Shown here piece by piece: positions 31,534-48,712 of a stretch of DNA of 64,000 bases. The stretch comes from Erodium maritimum (lineage: Eukaryota; Streptophyta; Magnoliopsida; Geraniales; Geraniaceae): positions 16,921,515 to 16,985,514 of the forward strand of contig OY997591.1 in the NCBI GenBank assembly GCA_963921825.1, written 5' to 3'. The translations under genes were made by a program, and so were the position numbers. Each line of letters starts with the position of its first letter. Positions within the stretch are counted from its first letter, which is position 1. The notes under the pieces were generated by a model. That model saw only the letters and a list, made by a program, of their open reading frames with translations, searched no databases and was not told where the DNA came from.

Positions 31534-34500
31534 CTATCTAGCATCCAGCATTGTGACAGTCACCTGGTTGATGGTGCATGATTCGTCTTGCTTACTCGAA
31601 GAGGATTCAGTTTCGGGGTTCCTGCCAAGGCAAAAACCAGGGTTCTTAGGCTGTGGCATTGTGGCAGTTTCACTACTCAGCATCAACAGCACAGTCGCCA
31701 TTGACGGCCTATCTTCAGCATGCTCCTGCACACATAACAGCCCTACTTGTATGCATCTCGTCACTTCACATGTCGATATCTCTTCACCCATCGATAAATC
31801 CACAAGTTCCATTCCTCGTCCTTCTCTCCACAGTTTCCATGCCTGCATCATCTCAAGATCCAATCTTCTTAGTAAGAAGTAAAGATTAAAGAACGAGCAT
31901 TCGGTTATTGACATTGCAATTGATAGTCACTTACATGTCCAAGAAGATTGAGTTCGTGATTGGCATAGTAAAATCCCCTGTTCTTCTTACCACTCACAAT
32001 CTCCAACACTAGAACTCCAAAACTGAAAACATCAGATTTTACTGAGAAGAGACCGTCCATTGCATATTCAGGAGACATGTATCCGCTGCATAAAGAGACT
32101 ATCTAAGTTCTATGTGGATAACAAAGACTTATTTGACGTGTACACAAGATGGTACTTACTATGTTCCCACTATTCTTCTTGTATTTCCTTCTGTCTGGTC
32201 TCCTCCAAAAATTCTAGCCATGCCAAAGTCTGATATTTTGGGATCCATTTCTCCATCTAGTAGGATGTTGCTTGCCTTGAGATCCCTATGAATGATTCTA
32301 AATCTGGAATCCTGATGAAGATATAGAAGTCCTCGAGCAATCCCACAAATAATACTGAAGCGCCTTTGCCAATTCAGTAAGTTGGTTTTCGCAGGATCTG
32401 GAAAATTGTCACGAGTTCACTTTAGTTTGTTTGGACGGAATAGAATGCGTTAAGGCTGTAACTAGAAATGTTTTAAAATCATATGTTGTGTGGAACTTTA
32501 TACTTGGAAATAACTTCTAGTATAAAATGATTAAAATCTGAAAACTTACTGAATATAATGGAGTCCAAACTTTTGTTTTCCATTAGCTCGTAAATAAGAA
32601 TTTTTTCGTCAGTCTCAACGCAGCAACCAAGCAACCTAACAAGGTTCCTGTGTTGAAGCCTTGCAATCAACTTAACCTCATTTTTGAATTCTTCAACTCC
32701 TTGCCCAGAGTTCTTTGAGAGCCTCTTGACTGCTACTTCCTCCCCTTCCAGCAAACTAGCCTGACAATGATAAATACAAGCACGCCAGTACGTTAGCATT
32801 TCCTTGTCGATAACAATGTGGTCACAGGCATGGCATTAATGATGGTATAACGAAAATGTGTTGTAACGAGGAGGTTACCTTGTAAACACAGCCAAAACCT
32901 CCGTGGCCTAGTAAATTTTCATCGGAGAAGTTGTCGGTGGCCATAGCTATAGTCATAAAATCGAACAATGGTAACTCTAAGTCATCTGCTTGACTCTCAC
33001 CTGAGTACTGGTCCTTCTTACCGGAGACAATGGCTCCGTTTAGCAGAAAATCTTGGCTTCTTTCAAGAGGACCTACAGTGCATATAAAGATATTATGTCC
33101 AAATCAATACAAAGCCAAGTTCATGCCAAAGGCTACTACTTAGTACCTACCTCTTTGCTGTATCTTTCCTTTGCTATGGGAAGTCTTCTTTTTCCATAAA
33201 AGAAAGAGAGCCAATCCAGAGAGCACAACGCAAACGCCCACAGTGATGCACACAGCTTCAACGATAACTTTGTTCTTGTCTCCTTCAGAACCTATATTCC
33301 ATGAATTTTATACAATGAGATTATCAGTTGTGACTACTGTCCGAAATGTGTTCATGTTACTTTGCTTTGGCAGTGGGATACAGATGATATAGGTCTAGTG
33401 ATTGTAGAGCCCAAACCATATGAGGCCCAACAAGTTTTGTCCAGTGGACTAGGTGTCTAAAAGGGTGCATGTTAAAGATGGGCCCACAACAGCAACCTTA
33501 ATATGGCCATCCCATCAAAAAGACACATGACTCACACCAAACAATTATTGGTGTTCATTCCCCAAAACACAGATGGGGAGTAGGTTTTCGTTTACTATTT
33601 ATTTAAGAATTCATAAGATTATGACGTGATTTCCTCTATATATGTTAATGTTTATATTAAAGAATTTATGTGATTTTGTCTTGATTGTTTCATATTGTAT
33701 TATCAGCTGACATATTAAATAGCAACAATTAATTTATAAAGAATAGTTTATGCACGTCGCGGTTTCAAGTCGTTCAAATTAAATATAAAAAAAGACAGGT
33801 ATATGAAAATAATGAAATAATGAACTCATAACAACCAGGCGTTGGGGCTTAAAAGGTGGGCAATGGAGGTAAAGAAACCTCTGTTCACGTTGAAAGTGGG
33901 ACCGAGACCACGTGGCTAAAATGTTTTGATGACACGCACATGGGTCCTGTTGTACCTACAAACTAAACTCGCCTCCCGGCCAGTGAGTCAATGATGGTGG
34001 GCCCAGGCCCAGACTATTTACCGTCCCAAATCTATCGATCCATAGAGCACAGCACACGCACAACAAGCCGTCACAGTCTGCATCCTGTTTACATGTTTTG
34101 GCTTCTTTTACGTGCACACGTCACAAATTGCTACCTCATTTTCTAAAATATATTCCCTCTTTCCTTCCTTTCTAAGCAATACTCTATTCTCTTATTCTGC
34201 ACAGCTTTGCCTTTGGATATAAGCATAACCTCACCTTTCTAATTTACCTAATTGATCACTCAACACAAACAACTCATAACATAACTTTCACATGCTAATT
34301 TTAACTCCATTATGTACACCATAATTGTAGTTAAATTAATTACTTATACTAAGACAGAAAATATTAATTTAGGGAGATACTTACTTAAATCGGAAGCTGC
34401 CAATCGGACGAAAAGAACCTGGCCGCCATCAGAGTAGTGCCTCAAGTCCAAGAGGTCAGTGGTCCACATGACACAGCCGGAGCCACTCCCTCCACTGCTC

Positions 34501-35654
34501 ATGTCCGAACTGGCATACGCACTACACGAACAGTTTCTCAGGCAAGCCTCTTTGCATTCCTTGACGCTCATCTTCTCCTTCACCACCGCGTTCGTGGTGT
34601 CCGGCAGCTTCATCCCCTTCACGGCGGCGAACCCATCCGTCGAGCAGTCCAGAGCGGTGGTCCTCTGGCAGCCGTCGGAGCCGTCCCTGAGCTCCCAGGC
34701 GCGGCGGTTCTTGGGGTCGAAGCCATGGGCGCAATTGCAGACAGGGGAGGCGTTGGGATCGCATATCCCGTAGGGCCCGCACTCCCTGTAGTTGTCGCAT
34801 TGGTCCTTTGGGGCGTACCAGTAGAGGTTCCAGAATTGCCTGTCCTCGATGAAGGTGTACCTCTGCAGGGCACCGGACGCGTTCACCGTCAGTCTCGATT
34901 TCAGCAATTTCTCGCGGATCGTGAACGAGTAGTACACCTCGCTCTTGTTCCTCACGAAATTGAAGCTGATGTCCGCCGTGGATTTCATCTCAGGGACGCC
35001 GCTGAACCCCACGCCGTTCCAGGGCCCGCTCCTGTACACTTGGACGTCTTGCCTGTACAGGAAGATCTCAGGTGACCCGTGGAAATCGAGCTTGAACGAG
35101 TAATCTCCGGAGCCGGGATCGTCAGGGCTTTTCCAGGCCGTCAGGTTCCGATCCAGGCCTCTGGTTAAGTCCCACCCAAGTTTCATGTCGGGCAATAGAG
35201 TGTCCGTCGGATGGTCGAAGCTCTGCCAGATGTAGCTTTGTGGGTCGTCCGCTTCTCGCAATACCAGATTTCCAGAGCCCAGAAGCTGCAAGACGGGATG
35301 TTTAGCGGACTCGGTTAGATTCGAGGACCACGTCTGGGCGCCCACTTGGTCGAGGACGACAATGTTCCCGGCGGCGGCGATCTTGAGGGCGATGCCGGAG
35401 GAATTGGAAAGAGGATGGTCTCTATTGGCGACCCAGACGACGGTCCTGTCGGGAGTGTTCTTGTACCATATGCCCAGGTACCATTTTGCGGATGTTCCCG
35501 GCGAGAAGAAACCCAATTCGAACATCTGGTTGGAGGAGACGAGCGTCTGGTTCTCCGTGAGCGACGCATCGGAGGCTATAGTGTCGGAGGAGGAGGAGGC
35601 GATAGAGGGGAAGGAGACGAGCAGCAGGGCGAGGCAGAGTGTTGAAGCTCTCAT
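31534..35654 (-). CDS. G-type lectin S-receptor-like Ser/Thr kinase (SD1 type), copy 1
   Basis: Seven exons on the minus strand (35654-34385, 33291-33151, 33072-32879, 32760-32550, 32397-32160, 32085-31935, 31842-31534) join in frame with GT-AG introns to 837 residues. Order: signal peptide (1-20), bulb-type lectin domain with [23 protein letters not shown]-locus glycoprotein domain, EGF-like CGPYGICD, Cys-rich PAN/APPLE domain (about 345-420), one membrane segment (about 433-455), and kinase. The kinase has a GHGGFG loop, VAVKR Lys (about 547), HRDLKASN Asp (about 644) and DFG (about 662), with the [11 protein letters not shown] block. All catalytic residues are present. The seven-exon layout is that of the SRK/ARK family; members act at the plasma membrane in self-incompatibility, defence or development. 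The ligand cannot be inferred. It resembles the SD1-1/At4g27290 group. Confidence 0.93.
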
Positions 35655-37006
35655 AATTGGGGGAGCTTCAACTCAGTTAACGGGGAAATTTGAAAATTGT
35701 GTCTCTGGTTATAATTGAAGCACACATTTGGTGTGAGGAAGGGAAAGGCAGAGGTCGTTGTTGACTTCGCTTCCCTGTTCTTGGTTTTCTCCTGATAAGT
35801 AATAAGCATTACAAATAGAAAGCTTTTGGGCCTAATATGGGCTGCTAATCCTAATTGGGTCTATTTGGGAGATGACCTACCTTCCCTGCTCTTTCTTCAA
35901 ACACTTGAACTTGGAGTCAAAACCACCTGTTCTGTTCAACAAAGCTCATGATTTTTTTAACAAGGAAAAATAATAATCTCTGCACTCTATTTAAATTCAA
36001 ATTTTGTTTTGTTGTTTAATGCACCGATTTATTTCTAAATCTTGAATTACATTTTTCATTCCCAATATGTATTTGAATTTTTTCTTGTGGGATGTATGAA
36101 CATTTATTGTGTTGAATATAGTTGCATGGTAAAATTGGAGAACAACAAAATAAATTTGTAAGTTCCAACTTATAAATGTCATACAAAATTGATACAGTAA
36201 GTAGACGGTTAGTTATGTATTAAATAAATAGTACGTTTAGAGGCAGGCAGGCAGGCATATAACGTGTAGAAATAACTACTCAGGTACATCAAAGGATTAG
36301 TTAAATACAAGAATACAAAAATTTAAACATAAACGGTAGTTGTATTGATTATGATGTAAATGTAGAGGCTGACTATCTTACAACTCTAACTTTTATTTTG
36401 GAGAATGTCAAATATTAAGTCTTTTAGTATGTAAAATTGAGTCTAATAGATTGCCTTCGTTTTCTCTCCTAATCCAAGTTTTCCTTTTTCCTTTGTTCCA
36501 TCGTCGTTGCTGTTGTACCACGCTTGACCACGTCGATATTAGGGCCCCATAACCCTTGTTGGCTCGATCTGGAGTCGTAGAAGAATACCCGAGGTCCCTG
36601 TTGCGGCTGTACCGGCAGCAGCGGATGGGCGATACCGTTTCTCACTGGCGGGTAGGGTTGCCGGAGACATAGCCCACAACTTCATCGGCCTATTCATCGC
36701 CCACAATTAACATTTTATACATTATTACACACTGTCACAAGGCACCACCAATTATCAGATCAGATTAATCCTCTTCCCACGCCCCAGACTGGGCAAGCCT
36801 TCATCTGCCAGTTTTCCGGATTTATGAGATTGATTAACTTAAAATACAAACTCAACTCTATTTACAGTTCTTCAAAATCATTCTACAATCGGACATATCT
36901 TGTTTACAAAGAAAAGTGGAATACAACTCTTTTACACTGGTTTGTGAAATCATATGAACATGGGACAAGAATTAAGAATCGAGAATGAAAGACGGGCCAC
37001 ATTTAA
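35655..37006. other. Intergenic region between the two receptor kinases
   Basis: It holds the promoter of the copy 1 gene (no clear TATA seen) and the 3' flank of copy 2. A moderately GC-rich stretch near 36480-36700 ('ccatcgtcgttgctg', 'ggcgataccgtttctcactgg') may be a decayed TE or gene fragment. I recognise nothing in it. Confidence 0.45.
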
Positions 37007-40539
<3,533 letters not shown>

Positions 40540-41088
40540 CTGACCTGAAATCAAAATCTAGCAGAGCTGGGAACAGGAACAGGATCAGGATCTGCAGAGG
40601 AGAAGAAGAAACTGAAGAAAAATCAGAAACAGCAAGTTGGTTGTGGGTATATGTAACCGCAAAGCGGTCAAAGGCCGCCGATTGTGACTCAAAACAAGGA
40701 ATTGGCGCAGACAAAATGGAGATGACTTGGCCGGTTGGAGATAAATGGCAGACTTGTGTAGTGTGGTGGGGTAAGGGTTCTTCTATTTTATTGAAAATAG
40801 AATTGATAGAGCAGATGAGCCTGCCATTGACGCGCTGGCTAGAATCTTCGGTTGTTGTGTGTTTTTTCGAGAAAACGACACGGGGATACAAGACATTGAC
40901 CACGTGAGAGGATTAGAAGCTCGTTGACAGACCCATCTGCCGTTTCGAACCTCTCTCTCTATCATTTGAATGTTTCATGTCTCTTGTCTTACGCTACAAA
41001 TGTAGCATTTCCATGAAAAATCTTAGCAAACACCCACAAGTGATGAAAAAGCTCAAGTCAACTTTTACCTTAAACACTTGGTGTCATC
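40540..41088. other. Upstream region of receptor kinase copy 2
   Basis: No gene. Presumably promoter and leader. 'caataaaatag' on the minus strand near 40785-40795 is a weak TATA-like candidate about 250 bp upstream. GA/CT-rich tracts occur near 40600 and 40950. Confidence 0.4.
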
Positions 41089-41108
41089 TTTGAGGTGGTA
41101 TCATTCAT

Positions 41109-42127
41109 GGTTATTTTTTAAAACGAAGATTCATTAACCATAATAAACCTTACAAAACATACCAAACGAGCGTTGTATTCATCAATCGCTTTCGAAAACC
41201 TGAAATACGACTCATGAGATAATAGCTCTCGAACAAGGCGACACACCGCCTAAATAAACAACGATCATATCGGTCTTTCTTGCCGACGTTCCAGCAAGGA
41301 TCGTCGGTAGAAAGACACAATCGATCACACCACCAAAGGTGGCGACGCACACCTAACGACGACCCGCCAGTCAAAGACAAGCCCTTGATGACAAATTTAG
41401 ATAGGCGGGACCTTAGAGGAAAACAAAATAACAAAACAGATAAAAGGCACAGGGAGCCGATCGTCGTCGTCGAGATAAAAGGCCAAGGGAGGGGTCGGGA
41501 CAGCCAGGCTTGGGTCCTGCCAAAGTGGAGCGGGCTAGGGGCGGGTCTGGTCGAACAAGGGCGGAGGGAGGCGGTGGGAGACGGAATTGGCCGGGGGGGG
41601 GGGGGGGGGGGGAGTCGGTGGTGGCAGATCTAGCCGGAGGAGAGCGGGTGGCGGCAGATCTGGACAGGAGATGACTGGGAAAGGTGGAGCCGACCCATGG
41701 AGGACGGAGGATGACTGGCGGAGCATCACCGGTAGAACGTCGAGGAGAGGAACATGCGGCGGGGAGGGTTGGCCAAAGAGGAGCAGCGAGGTCGGGTCTC
41801 TCAGGAGGAGGGAACTCCAGCAAGGCGACCTGTGCGTGGTGGTCGGAACTCGGGGCTGCCGGCTGAGGGAGGAGGGTGGGTGGGTGGCGGCTGTGGGTTT
41901 GGGTAGATCGACGACGACGGGCAACAAGCCATATAGGAGACAAGAAGGTGGACCAGGAAAGGAAGTCGTCGACGACATCCATGGCTGGACCCATGAAGGT
42001 CGTCGGCGGCGGCGGCTGTTGTTGTTGTTCGAAAAAAAAGCTCTAGGGTTTTACTTTTCGCAGAGAGAGAGCACTGCTTTTGTATCATTCATGGTTAGAA
42101 GATATATTTGTTAGGGTGTGTACATGG
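41109..42127 (-). mobile_element. Short LINE deletion derivative, minus orientation
   Basis: The 1,019-bp insertion is flanked by an exact 20-bp duplication, TTTGAGGTGGTATCATTCAT (41089-41108 and 42128-42147). Read on the minus strand it starts with a GC-rich leader ('aacaacaacaacagccgcc' near 42020), has a Pro/Ser/Arg-rich open frame at 41413-41994, and ends 'ttaatgaatcttcgttttaa' plus A-rich tail, a classic plant LINE 3' end. ORF1 domains and reverse transcriptase are missing. A G18 run lies at 41595-41612 and may be a sequencing-length artefact. Confidence 0.8.
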
Positions 42128-43477
42128 TTTGAGGTGGTATCATTCATAGTTTCTAATCCAATTGACCTGATGTGATTTGGATTTTTGTGGGAAGAGGTAT
42201 AGTCATTTGAACAAGGAAATGTCAAAATTAAAATTTCTGACATCGAGTATGTTTATCATCTACTTGTGTCCAATTATGTTGTGCACGAATTTTAAATCTC
42301 CAAGGACATTTTCAGGCCTTCAGTGATGATCATAAAAGGCCATGGAAGGTTAAAATTAGTTTCTTTAAAATGTTTCAAGTACTACTAATAGGATTCTTGT
42401 AAGTATGATTTTAGGCTATGGTAAAGCTAGCTCAACACTCATTCTTTCCTTTCTTATTAAAAAATTTGATTTCTCTTTATTATTTAATACTTTTTTATTC
42501 ATTCAATTTTATTTTGAAAAGAGAGAAATCATCATTTGAATGTTAGAATGTGTTGATGACATTCTTGTCAAGATATGGCACATGACTTTAAACTCAAGTA
42601 TTTCTTCCAACAACTCTTTTTTTTACTATAAAAGCTCTCATTTTTTTTCTTCATTGTAAGATACAACAGTTCTACTCTTTCTCTACATAATTTTCAGCAT
42701 AAATTTCTTCTTCATCTTTGAGAGAAAAGTCTTCCTGAGAGCTCTATTCTTCTTTGTAGTTTCATATCTTGTGGTCTTTGAAAAAACATATATTCGTATT
42801 AATATATCATTCAATGAACATGTTATGCTCTCTTTGTAAACTATTTTGAAATCTTCTTCTCTCAAAATCATCATGAGCTAAGACTTGCATATCTTGAAAT
42901 CATATATAGCTTGTAAGGACCGCTCCGGGTCAACGCCGGTCAAGCCGGCGGAAAACGGGAAATATTTTAAATCTTGGGCATCCACCTAAATAGACCTAAA
43001 CTTGACCCCGAGAGTCATATCAGGCCTAAGTTGACCCCGATATCGACCAAAATGAGTTCTGGGTGACTCATGGCAACCTTGTGACCAATTCGGGAAAAGT
43101 TGACTTTTTGTCGAAAAAGTCAACCGAACGACATGTGGATCTACCCGAACGAAAAAGTTGACTTTTTATCCGTCGTCGCAGCGGTCTTAGTTGTGTCATT
43201 TCCTTGTAAAACGTGATATTTCGTAAAGATCTCGAAAAACGGACCGAACGGGGCCCAAGACGTCCGATTTTGGTAAATCTGACTGAGTATTGGGGCCCAC
43301 CTTGCCACTTGTCACCTTGTTGGTGGGAGTGAGTGAGAGATGACCTCATTACCATTGACTTAAAAGCTAAAAGACAAAAAGAGGACATGTGGATCTTTTA
43401 ATTCAACTTTGGATCTACAAAGGGGATAGAGAGAGGGGGGTGGCCGACCACACCAGAGAGAGAGAGAGAGAGCCAAG

Positions 43478-43560
43478 AGAAGAAGAAGAAGAAGAAGAAG
43501 AAGAAGAAGAAGAAGAAGAAGAAGAAGAAGAAGAAGAAGAAGAGGAGGAGGAGAAGAAGG
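43478..43560 (+). repeat. (GAA)n microsatellite
   Basis: About 22 GAA/GGA triplets inside the family B unit. They produce artefactual poly-Glu, poly-Ser/Phe and poly-Leu frames on both strands. Confidence 0.95.
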
Positions 43561-44448
43561 AAGGCGATTTCCCGACGATCCAACTGAAGGATCGTCTTGA
43601 TTTTTGCATATTCGTGATCCTCTCAACTTTTGCTACGGTAGGCACTTCTTCTTTTCTCCATTTGACAAGTTTGATTTCGTGGGTTTTGGTAGAAATGGGT
43701 GAAATATGGGTGGATGAGAGGCTAGGGCTTGTTAGGAACGGTTGGGGGGGCGAATGGGAGATTTTTCCAGCGACCAGAAGTTCGCCGGAGCTCCGGCCAC
43801 CGTGTGGCATGCCCGGCCATGGCCAGAGGGAGGGTCACGGAGCCGTGACCAGCCACGGCAGTGGCGGTCCGGTCGGGCCAGTCACGGCCCAAGTGTGGCG
43901 TGTGGGGCCCACTTGGTCGGGGTTCGGGTTTGTCGTGTTCAAGTGGTCTTGGGTGATCTCCGAGTCGATAATTCACACCCGGATTGAGTTATGGAAGTAA
44001 TTCGTGAGAATTCGGAATATGTGGTTAGAAACTTTAAATGCATAATTAGAACGCTCGGGCATCGGAAATTGATTCCGCCAATTGCGTTGGAACGCGTGAA
44101 TTTAATTAGGAATTGTAGAAACAAAAATGGACATTTTCGGAGCCCCGAGAGACGTTTTCCCGATCTCGGGCAGATTCGCCAAGCCGGGCGAAATGGGCCA
44201 TTCCGGGACCATTTTGACAATGTCGAGTAATTGGGAAGTTTGGGAGTGATCAGTATTTCTCGGGGTTGCATTTGGGCGTTAATTTCATAAAAATCGAAGT
44301 TGGCTTGCATATTAAACAATGTGTTGTCTCGTCACTTTAGATTTTACCACCGATCGCGGAAGAGGGGAGCTTTAGGCGGGTTGTCCCGAGCGCTTCTAGA
44401 GCTAAGTTTGGATTTGGATGGCATTACGAGGTAGGGAAAAGTAGTCGG

Positions 44449-47400
44449 TGTCACGCCCCAAATTCGGTAGAACCGAACCCGGAACGCGAACGGTGAAACA
44501 ATAAAACAATTTTCAAACCCCTTTAAGTAAACCGCTTAAAATCACCATTTAGTTGATCAAATAATATTGCACAACTTAAAAGTACGTCCAAAACAAGCGG
44601 ACAAAATAAACAAAGCGTACGTCGCTAAACTCCCAAAAAAACCCGGACTCCCGCTCCCAGCTCTTCAAGCTTCGAGAGCTCCCCTAGTCCGTCTCGCGAC
44701 CAGTACCTGTAGGAAAAGAAGCTAGGGGTGAGCGTTCGCTCACCACCACGGATACCAGACTGACTACGACATACTAGCAGAAAATGCCGGAAACACCAAC
44801 AACAACCCAAACACCGGGGACTATTATCCCCAAACTCAAATAACCCGACTGACACACGAAAACTATTACTTTCCCCCAACCAACTCAAACCCGGACGCGT
44901 AATGTAGACCCGACACAATGGTTACGACCTCAACCCAAAACGCGAATAATAACCACGCAACACCCAAGATCACAAAGGATCGCACTCCAGCTGCTCAGTG
45001 TCGGTTGCTAACCGGCTGGGCTTGAGCTTGCCCCACGCAACTTCCCCCGATCTTTGTCGGGCTAAGCGGTCGACCTGTTAGCGATATATGCCACAATACT
45101 TTTCCGATAGCTGGTCGGAAGGGGAGCCGCCCTTCATCGCCGAAGAATGTACAACTTTACCGCTGGTTAACCCGGAAGGCTAGCCAACCCCCACGCGCGC
45201 GACCACAGAACCCCTTTATTGTCAAGCGGGCCCCCAACCTCAGGCAGAAGAATGCACAACTTTACCGATGGTTAGTCGGAAGGCTAGCCAACCCCCACGC
45301 GCGCGACCACATGACCCCTTTATTGCCAGGCGGGCCCCCAACCTCAGCAGGCAATCACAATCAACACCCAAGGTTCAACACCCCAAAGGCACTCATGGCC
45401 ACCCACGACACACCAACAGTAATACACGGGTCAACACCCCAAAGGCACTCATGGCCACCCACGACACACCAACGGTAATACACGGGTCAACACCCCAAAG
45501 GCACACATGGCCACCCACGACACACCAACAGTAATACACGGGTCAACACCCCAACGGAACTCATGGCCACCCACGACACACCAACAGTAATACACGGTTC
45601 AACACCCCAACGACACTCATGGCCACCCACGACACATCAACAGTATTACACGGGTCAACACCCAAAAGGCACTCATGGCCACCCATGACACACCAACAGT
45701 AATACACGGGTTCAACACCCGAACGGCACTCATGGCCACCCATGACACACAAACAGTAAAACACGGGTTCAACTCCCCACGGGCACTCATGGCCACCCAA
45801 GACACACAACGGTAAAATACAAATTCAACTCCCCACGGGCACTCATGGCCACCCAAGACACACAAACAATTCAATCAACCTCCGATTACAACCAAATGCC
45901 ACCAGTATTTCTATTGTTCGATAAGCTCACTTATCCTACGACACTACTAAGTGTCACATGCCTTTCTATTGTTCGATACGTTCACGTATCATACGACACC
46001 ACCCGGTGTCGCCTGCCTTTCTATTATTCGATAAACTTACCTATCCCACGACACCCAAGTGTCACATGCATTTCTACTGTTAACTTTCCCTAGTTAGGGC
46101 CGAGATCCGGCTACTTTTCCCTACCTCGTAACGCTTTCCCAAAAGTCCACGTTCAAGCTCCGGCGTGCTCGCGATCACTCGCCCAGCTTTCCCATGCAGC
46201 GGTCCTCGGCACGATCTAACAAGATCACAATTAAAACACTTTTTAAGTTTGCAGACAAAACTTAATTTTAATGAATTTGATGCCCAAACTCAACCCCGAC
46301 AATGTCGATCACTCCCAAACTTCCCAATTACTCGACATTGTCAATAACAGGCCCGGAAAGGCCCGATTCGCCCAGCTCAGCGAATCTGCCCGGGATTGGA
46401 AAACTCCCTTCCGTGGCTACGAAAATTCCCGTTTTCGTTTCTACGATCTTAGAATAATTCAAGGGTTCCAATGCAATCGACGGAATCAATTTCCGACTTC
46501 CGAGCGATTTAATTCGCGTTTAAAGTTTCTAAACCCGAAATTTCCAACTTTCGCAATTTAATTCCATAATTCGTTCTGGGTGTGAATTAACGACTTGGGG
46601 ATCTTCCTAAACCACCCGAACACGAAAAACCCGAGGCCCGGGAAAGTGGGCCCCACACGGTCACAATGGAAAATTTTCCTTTTCGCCCCAAAACGTTCCT
46701 AACGAACCCCAAACCTCAACCATTCATCTTTAAACCAATCTTAAACAAAACCCAACCTTAATCAAACCGTTTACACTCAAACCCTAAAATTAAAACGTAC
46801 CAAAACGAGAAAATATTGGGTTCTCACCGTAGGGAATGACGACGAGAGCTCGATTCTACAACCGTTGAGACGATCCGTCGGTCGGATTGTCGGGAAATCG
46901 ACCAAAAACTCTCCCTTTCTTTTCCTTTTCTCCTTTCCTCCTTCTCTCTTCTTTTTCTCTTTTTTTCTCTCTCCTTCTCCTTTTTTGTAAAATGGTCGAA
47001 CACTCTTACTCCCTTTCCTTTTGTTTTGTTTTAAAGACCAAACCAATCTCTTCTTATTTACAAACTACCACTCATTTCCTTTTTGCTTTGTTCAAAAAAA
47101 AAATATCTAACACCACCACTTGTGTGACAAGTGGATAGTGGGTCCCACCTCTTTAGAAAATATCTTTGTAGATATTTTTCTGTCAGATTCGCGAAATTCG
47201 GCCGTCTCGGGCCCCGAACGGGCCCATTTTCCAAGAAATTACGAAACTTCACGGGCTACAAGGAAACGGCTCAACTAAGACCTCTGTAACGACGACTAAG
47301 ATTTTTGGATCCAAAACGGACCTCGAACGGACCAAAACGTCGCCCGGTTGACTTTTCCAGCAAAAAGTCAACCTTCCCCAAATTGGTCAGAAAGTTGTCC

Positions 47401-47559
47401 TGAGTCCCCCAGAACTCACTTTGGTCGATATCGGGGTCAACTTAAGTCCGGTATGACCCTCGGGGTCAAATTTAGGTTCATTTAAGTGTTTGTCCCAAAA
47501 TTTTAAATTTTCTTGTTTTTCGCCGCTTTGACTGGCGTTGACCGGGAGTGGTTCTTACA
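44449..47559 (-). mobile_element. Family B 3 kb unit, minus orientation, nested in another B unit
   Basis: On the plus strand it reads TGTCACGCCCC at 44449 to GTGGTTCTTACA at 47559, the exact reverse of the family B ends (TGTAAGAACCAC ... GGGGCGTGACA). The flanks are GTCGG (44444-44448) and GCCGG (47560-47564), a 5-bp duplication with one change, and the host B sequence resumes in register after it. Length 3,111 bp. It shows the perfect hairpin GGTGAGCG-TT-CGCTCACC near 44728 and a 56-bp minisatellite. No ORF of interest. Confidence 0.85.
45365..45870 (-). repeat. 56-bp minisatellite in nested family B unit
   Basis: About nine copies of a unit containing 'ggcactcatggccaccca', 'cgacacaccaacagtaata' and 'cacgggtcaacacccc' (plus strand). 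Copies degrade toward the right. The sequence is unrelated to the arrays in the family B unit at 10380-13590. Confidence 0.9.
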
Positions 47560-48712
47560 GCCGGATATCGGTTTGACTAGGGAAAGTTACTAGTAAAAAT
47601 GCATGTGGGTACCTGGTTTTTCCCGTAGGTTGATTATACTTGGCATGTATGTAGAATTGTATGTGGGCACCTGGTTGTGCTCGTAGGTGGTGTATATTCC
47701 GCAAATTGTCGTGTTATACTTGTTAGCGTATGTTGTGTTTGTATGTTTGACTAGTTGTGCGCTTGGAGTGTTGAACTTGCGTGTGTATTAAATGCTTTGT
47801 GTGACTTTATATGTGGTAGTGCCTTGACATGTTAAATACGATAATTGATAGTGTGTTCTGATAATTGGTTGAGTGTGTTGATCAATGTGGTGACTGGTGG
47901 TTAAGGTATGACCCGTCTGTCGATTCGCCATCGACGAAGGGTGCCGTGGTTCCGCGATGAGGTGGGCCCACCTTCTGACTAACAATTCGTAAAGTGTTGT
48001 AATTTGTTCCGCGAAGAGGTCGGCTCGCCTTTCCGATTGGCGGTCGGAAAAAGTATTGCGGGGCGACGCCAGGCCCAGCCGGTTTGCTACCGGAAACTGT
48101 GCTTTGTGTGTGTTGATATTGCGTGATGTTGTGTGTGTTGCAATTTGATTTGTTGAGGATGTAATCTCCGTTGTTTGTTTTCCTTGCGTGAAAGGATGGT
48201 AGAGGTGTTGGTGTGTTTGACAGTTAGCCGTGCGGCAGTCTGGTATCATGTGTGAGCTATAACCATTTTTTTCCTGAATTTATGTTGGTATTCCTGGTAT
48301 TTTTACTCGTATGACGTGGTCAGTCGGGTATCCGTGGTGGTGAGCGAAATGCTCACCCCTGCTACTTTTCCTACAGGTATGGATCATGAGTCTTATTAGG
48401 AGGACGTCTCGAAGCTTGAAGAGTTGGGGAGTGAGAGTCCGAGTTTCTGGGTTGTCTAGTGACGTACACACTTTGTTCTAGTTTTGGTTTTATTCGAACT
48501 TGAGTGTAAGACTCAGAGTGCACTTCTATTAGTTTTATTTAATACTTGACTCGTGGATTTTAAATGTTGTCTCAATTGTTTAGTCGTTTTAATTCTCTTT
48601 GTTCTTGTTCTTCCGTTCACGTTACGGGTTCGGTTATACCGGATTTGGGGCGTGACATAGCTTGCTTGTACTTCATCTTTATATCTTAATTGTAATTGAG
48701 ACACTATGTTTA

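Larger units (their letters stand above)
42912..48657 (+). mobile_element. Family B 3 kb unit, itself interrupted
   Basis: It begins TGTAAGGACCGCTCC, ends GGGGCGTGACA, and is flanked by the exact duplication TAGCT (42907-42911 and 48658-48662). Removing the nested unit at 44449-47559 and one duplicated GTCGG leaves about 2.6 kb. It contains the shared 'cgtcgtcgcagcggtcttag' block, a GAA microsatellite, 'gaggtagggaaaagtagtcgg', and the 'tgagcgaaatgctcacccct...ttttcctacaggt' module near 48342. No coding capacity. It sits in the Copia-like LTR. Confidence 0.8.

Noticed and set aside
34437..35718. Long plus-strand frames opposite the receptor kinase copy 1 first exon
   Set aside because: They are shadows of the GC-rich minus-strand exon, which has clear lectin/S-locus motifs and correct splice sites.
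41587..42114. Plus-strand Gly/Arg-rich ORF of 175 codons
   Set aside because: It is antisense to a minus-oriented LINE, begins beside a G18 homopolymer and has no recognisable domain.
43389..44000. Open frames with long poly-Glu, poly-Ser and poly-Leu runs
   Set aside because: They are produced by the GAA microsatellite at 43478-43560 within a non-coding family B unit and are open on several frames of both strands.
45365..45870. Regular 56-bp repeats that could suggest a CRISPR array
   Set aside because: The repeats are directly adjacent without unique spacers, lie in a plant retroelement unit, and the organism is a eukaryote.
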